Below are positions 63,200 through 64,000 of a DNA stretch of 64,000 nucleotides, piece by piece (within the stretch, counting starts at the first letter, position 1; each line of letters starts with the position of its first letter). Under the pieces are notes generated by a model. It did no database searches, had not been told where the DNA came from, and saw only the letters and a program-made list of their open reading frames with translations. This stretch comes from an uncultured Gammaproteobacteria bacterium (GTDB lineage: Bacteria > Pseudomonadota > Gammaproteobacteria > Steroidobacterales > XN24): positions 62,001 through 126,000 of the forward strand of contig CAMYOC010000048.1 of assembly GCA_947259915.1 (NCBI GenBank), in the 5' to 3' direction. The position numbers and the translations under genes were made by a program.

Positions 63200-63969
63200 T
63201 GAAAGTAGCCAGCTGGAACGTCAATTCCCTGCGCGTGCGCCTGCCCCAGGTGCTGCGATGGCTCCAGGACGAGCGCCCTGATGTGCTCGGCCTGCAGGAG
63301 ACCAAGCTGCAGAATGCGGACTTCCCCCGGGACGAACTCGAGACCGCGGGCTATCGCCTGCTGTTCAATGGCCAGAAGACCTACAACGGCGTGGCGCTGC
63401 TGTCGCGCCTGGAGCCCGCAGATGTGGTCACCGACATCCCCGGTCTGGAGGATGACCCACAACGCCGCGTCGTCGGCGCGACCATCGGCGATATCCGGGT
63501 GCTAAATCTTTACGTGCCCAATGGCCAGGCGGTGGGCTCGGAGAAATTTGAATACAAACTCCGCTGGCTGTCCGCAGTGAAGAAATTCCTGGCGGATGAG
63601 CTGGCCCACTCACCAAAGATGCTGGTCATGGGCGATTTCAACATCGCGCCAGAAGATCGCGATGTCTACGATCCGCGGGCATGGGATGGCCAGGTGCTGG
63701 TCAGCGACGCCGAGCGCTCAGCACTGCGCGAGATCATGGCGCTGGGTCTGCAGGACTGTTTCCGGCTGTTTCCGCAAGAGGACAACAACTTTAGCTGGTG
63801 GGACTACCGGGCCGCGGCCTTTCCGCGCAATCACGGCTTGCGCATCGACCTGATACTGGCCAGCTCGCGGATGGCTGAGCAGTGCAAGGCCGCCGCCATC
63901 GACAAGGAGCCGCGGGACTGGGATCGACCGTCGGACCACGCGCCGGTCACCGCCGATTTTCAGGTCTGA
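63199..63969 (+). CDS. xthA: Exonuclease III / AP endonuclease
   Basis: This 256-residue enzyme cuts at abasic sites and removes 3' blocks. It has MKVASWNVNSLRVRLPQVL, the metal-binding Glu in LGLQETKL, the VMGDFNIAPEDRDVYDP block and the closing catalytic segment DRPSDHAPVTADF. ATG 63199 shares its bases with prlC's stop codon. The remaining 31 bases of the window hold only a short inverted repeat. Confidence 0.97.
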   Translation: MKVASWNVNSLRVRLPQVLRWLQDERPDVLGLQETKLQNADFPRDELETAGYRLLFNGQKTYNGVALLSRLEPADVVTDIPGLEDDPQRRVVGATIGDIRVLNLYVPNGQAVGSEKFEYKLRWLSAVKKFLADELAHSPKMLVMGDFNIAPEDRDVYDPRAWDGQVLVSDAERSALREIMALGLQDCFRLFPQEDNNFSWWDYRAAAFPRNHGLRIDLILASSRMAEQCKAAAIDKEPRDWDRPSDHAPVTADFQV

Positions 63970-64000
63970 GCGCCTGATCGTGTGACCCCGGTCACAGATT

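Noticed and set aside
63979-63996. A GTGACC/GGTCAC inverted repeat at the right edge
   Set aside because: It could be an operator or part of a terminator, but the window ends too soon to judge.

Overview
The window is a gene-dense, high-G+C stretch of a gammaproteobacterial chromosome. I see no phage, transposase, CRISPR array, rRNA or tRNA. The gene orders support this placement: gltB-gltD; priA, argS and a SPOR-domain protein; def-fmt-rsmB-DUF4390-ntrY/ntrX-like; LysM-dprA-smg-topA-tsaC-hemF; and hemB-aroE. Start codons are often GTG or TTG, and 4-base (ATGA/GTGA) or TGATG gene overlaps are common. I cannot name the genus; the content suggests an aerobic, environmental, non-enteric gammaproteobacterium.
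Layout. 0-10 kb holds small accessory genes: a SnoaL-like protein, a MOSC protein, an RNA-binding RRM protein, an AhpD-like protein, a nitrilase, a two-component pair resembling the regulators of the proteobacterial dedicated sortase system, an F420-reductase-like protein, a GFA-family protein and lipoproteins. 10-16 kb is glutamate synthase (gltD, gltB). 16-28 kb holds hspQ, DUF924, a DUF885 lipoprotein, a MATE exporter, an AGCS symporter, a three-gene globin operon, hemH, a two-domain VOC protein, a fructosamine-kinase-like protein, a flap-type 5'-3' exonuclease and an HNH nuclease. 28-32 kb is the proton-translocating transhydrogenase pntA-pntB, preceded by a short pntA-like remnant and a hairpin leader. 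32-34 kb is an ECF sigma factor operon ending in a DUF3106 repeat protein. 34-40 kb is priA, argS, a SPOR protein and CapA, with a DnaA-box pair and a very AT-rich island in front of priA. 40-47 kb runs leftward from def to the NtrX-like regulator. 47-55 kb runs rightward from the LysM lipoprotein through dprA, smg, topA, tsaC and hemF. 55-57 kb is a second ECF sigma/anti-sigma pair followed by a secreted peptide with eight EGKCG motifs. 57-64 kb holds hemB, aroE, a gamma-carbonic-anhydrase-like protein, gor, prlC and xthA.
How the genes fit together. Three haem genes (hemH, hemF, hemB) are present. Glutathione reductase and transhydrogenase supply reducing power. PriA, TopA, DprA, Tag, XthA and the 5'-3' exonuclease handle DNA. 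Def, Fmt, RsmB, ArgS and TsaC serve translation. The strongest candidate for something unusual is the EGKCG peptide: it looks like an HvfA-type precursor of a modified copper-binding peptide, sits directly behind its own ECF sigma/DUF3379 pair, and has none of the usual maturation genes in the window. Other points of interest are an apparent CTG start for fmt, an NtrX-like regulator with degenerate ATPase motifs, an orphan sortase-type two-component system, and unusual leader structures before pntA, priA and topA.
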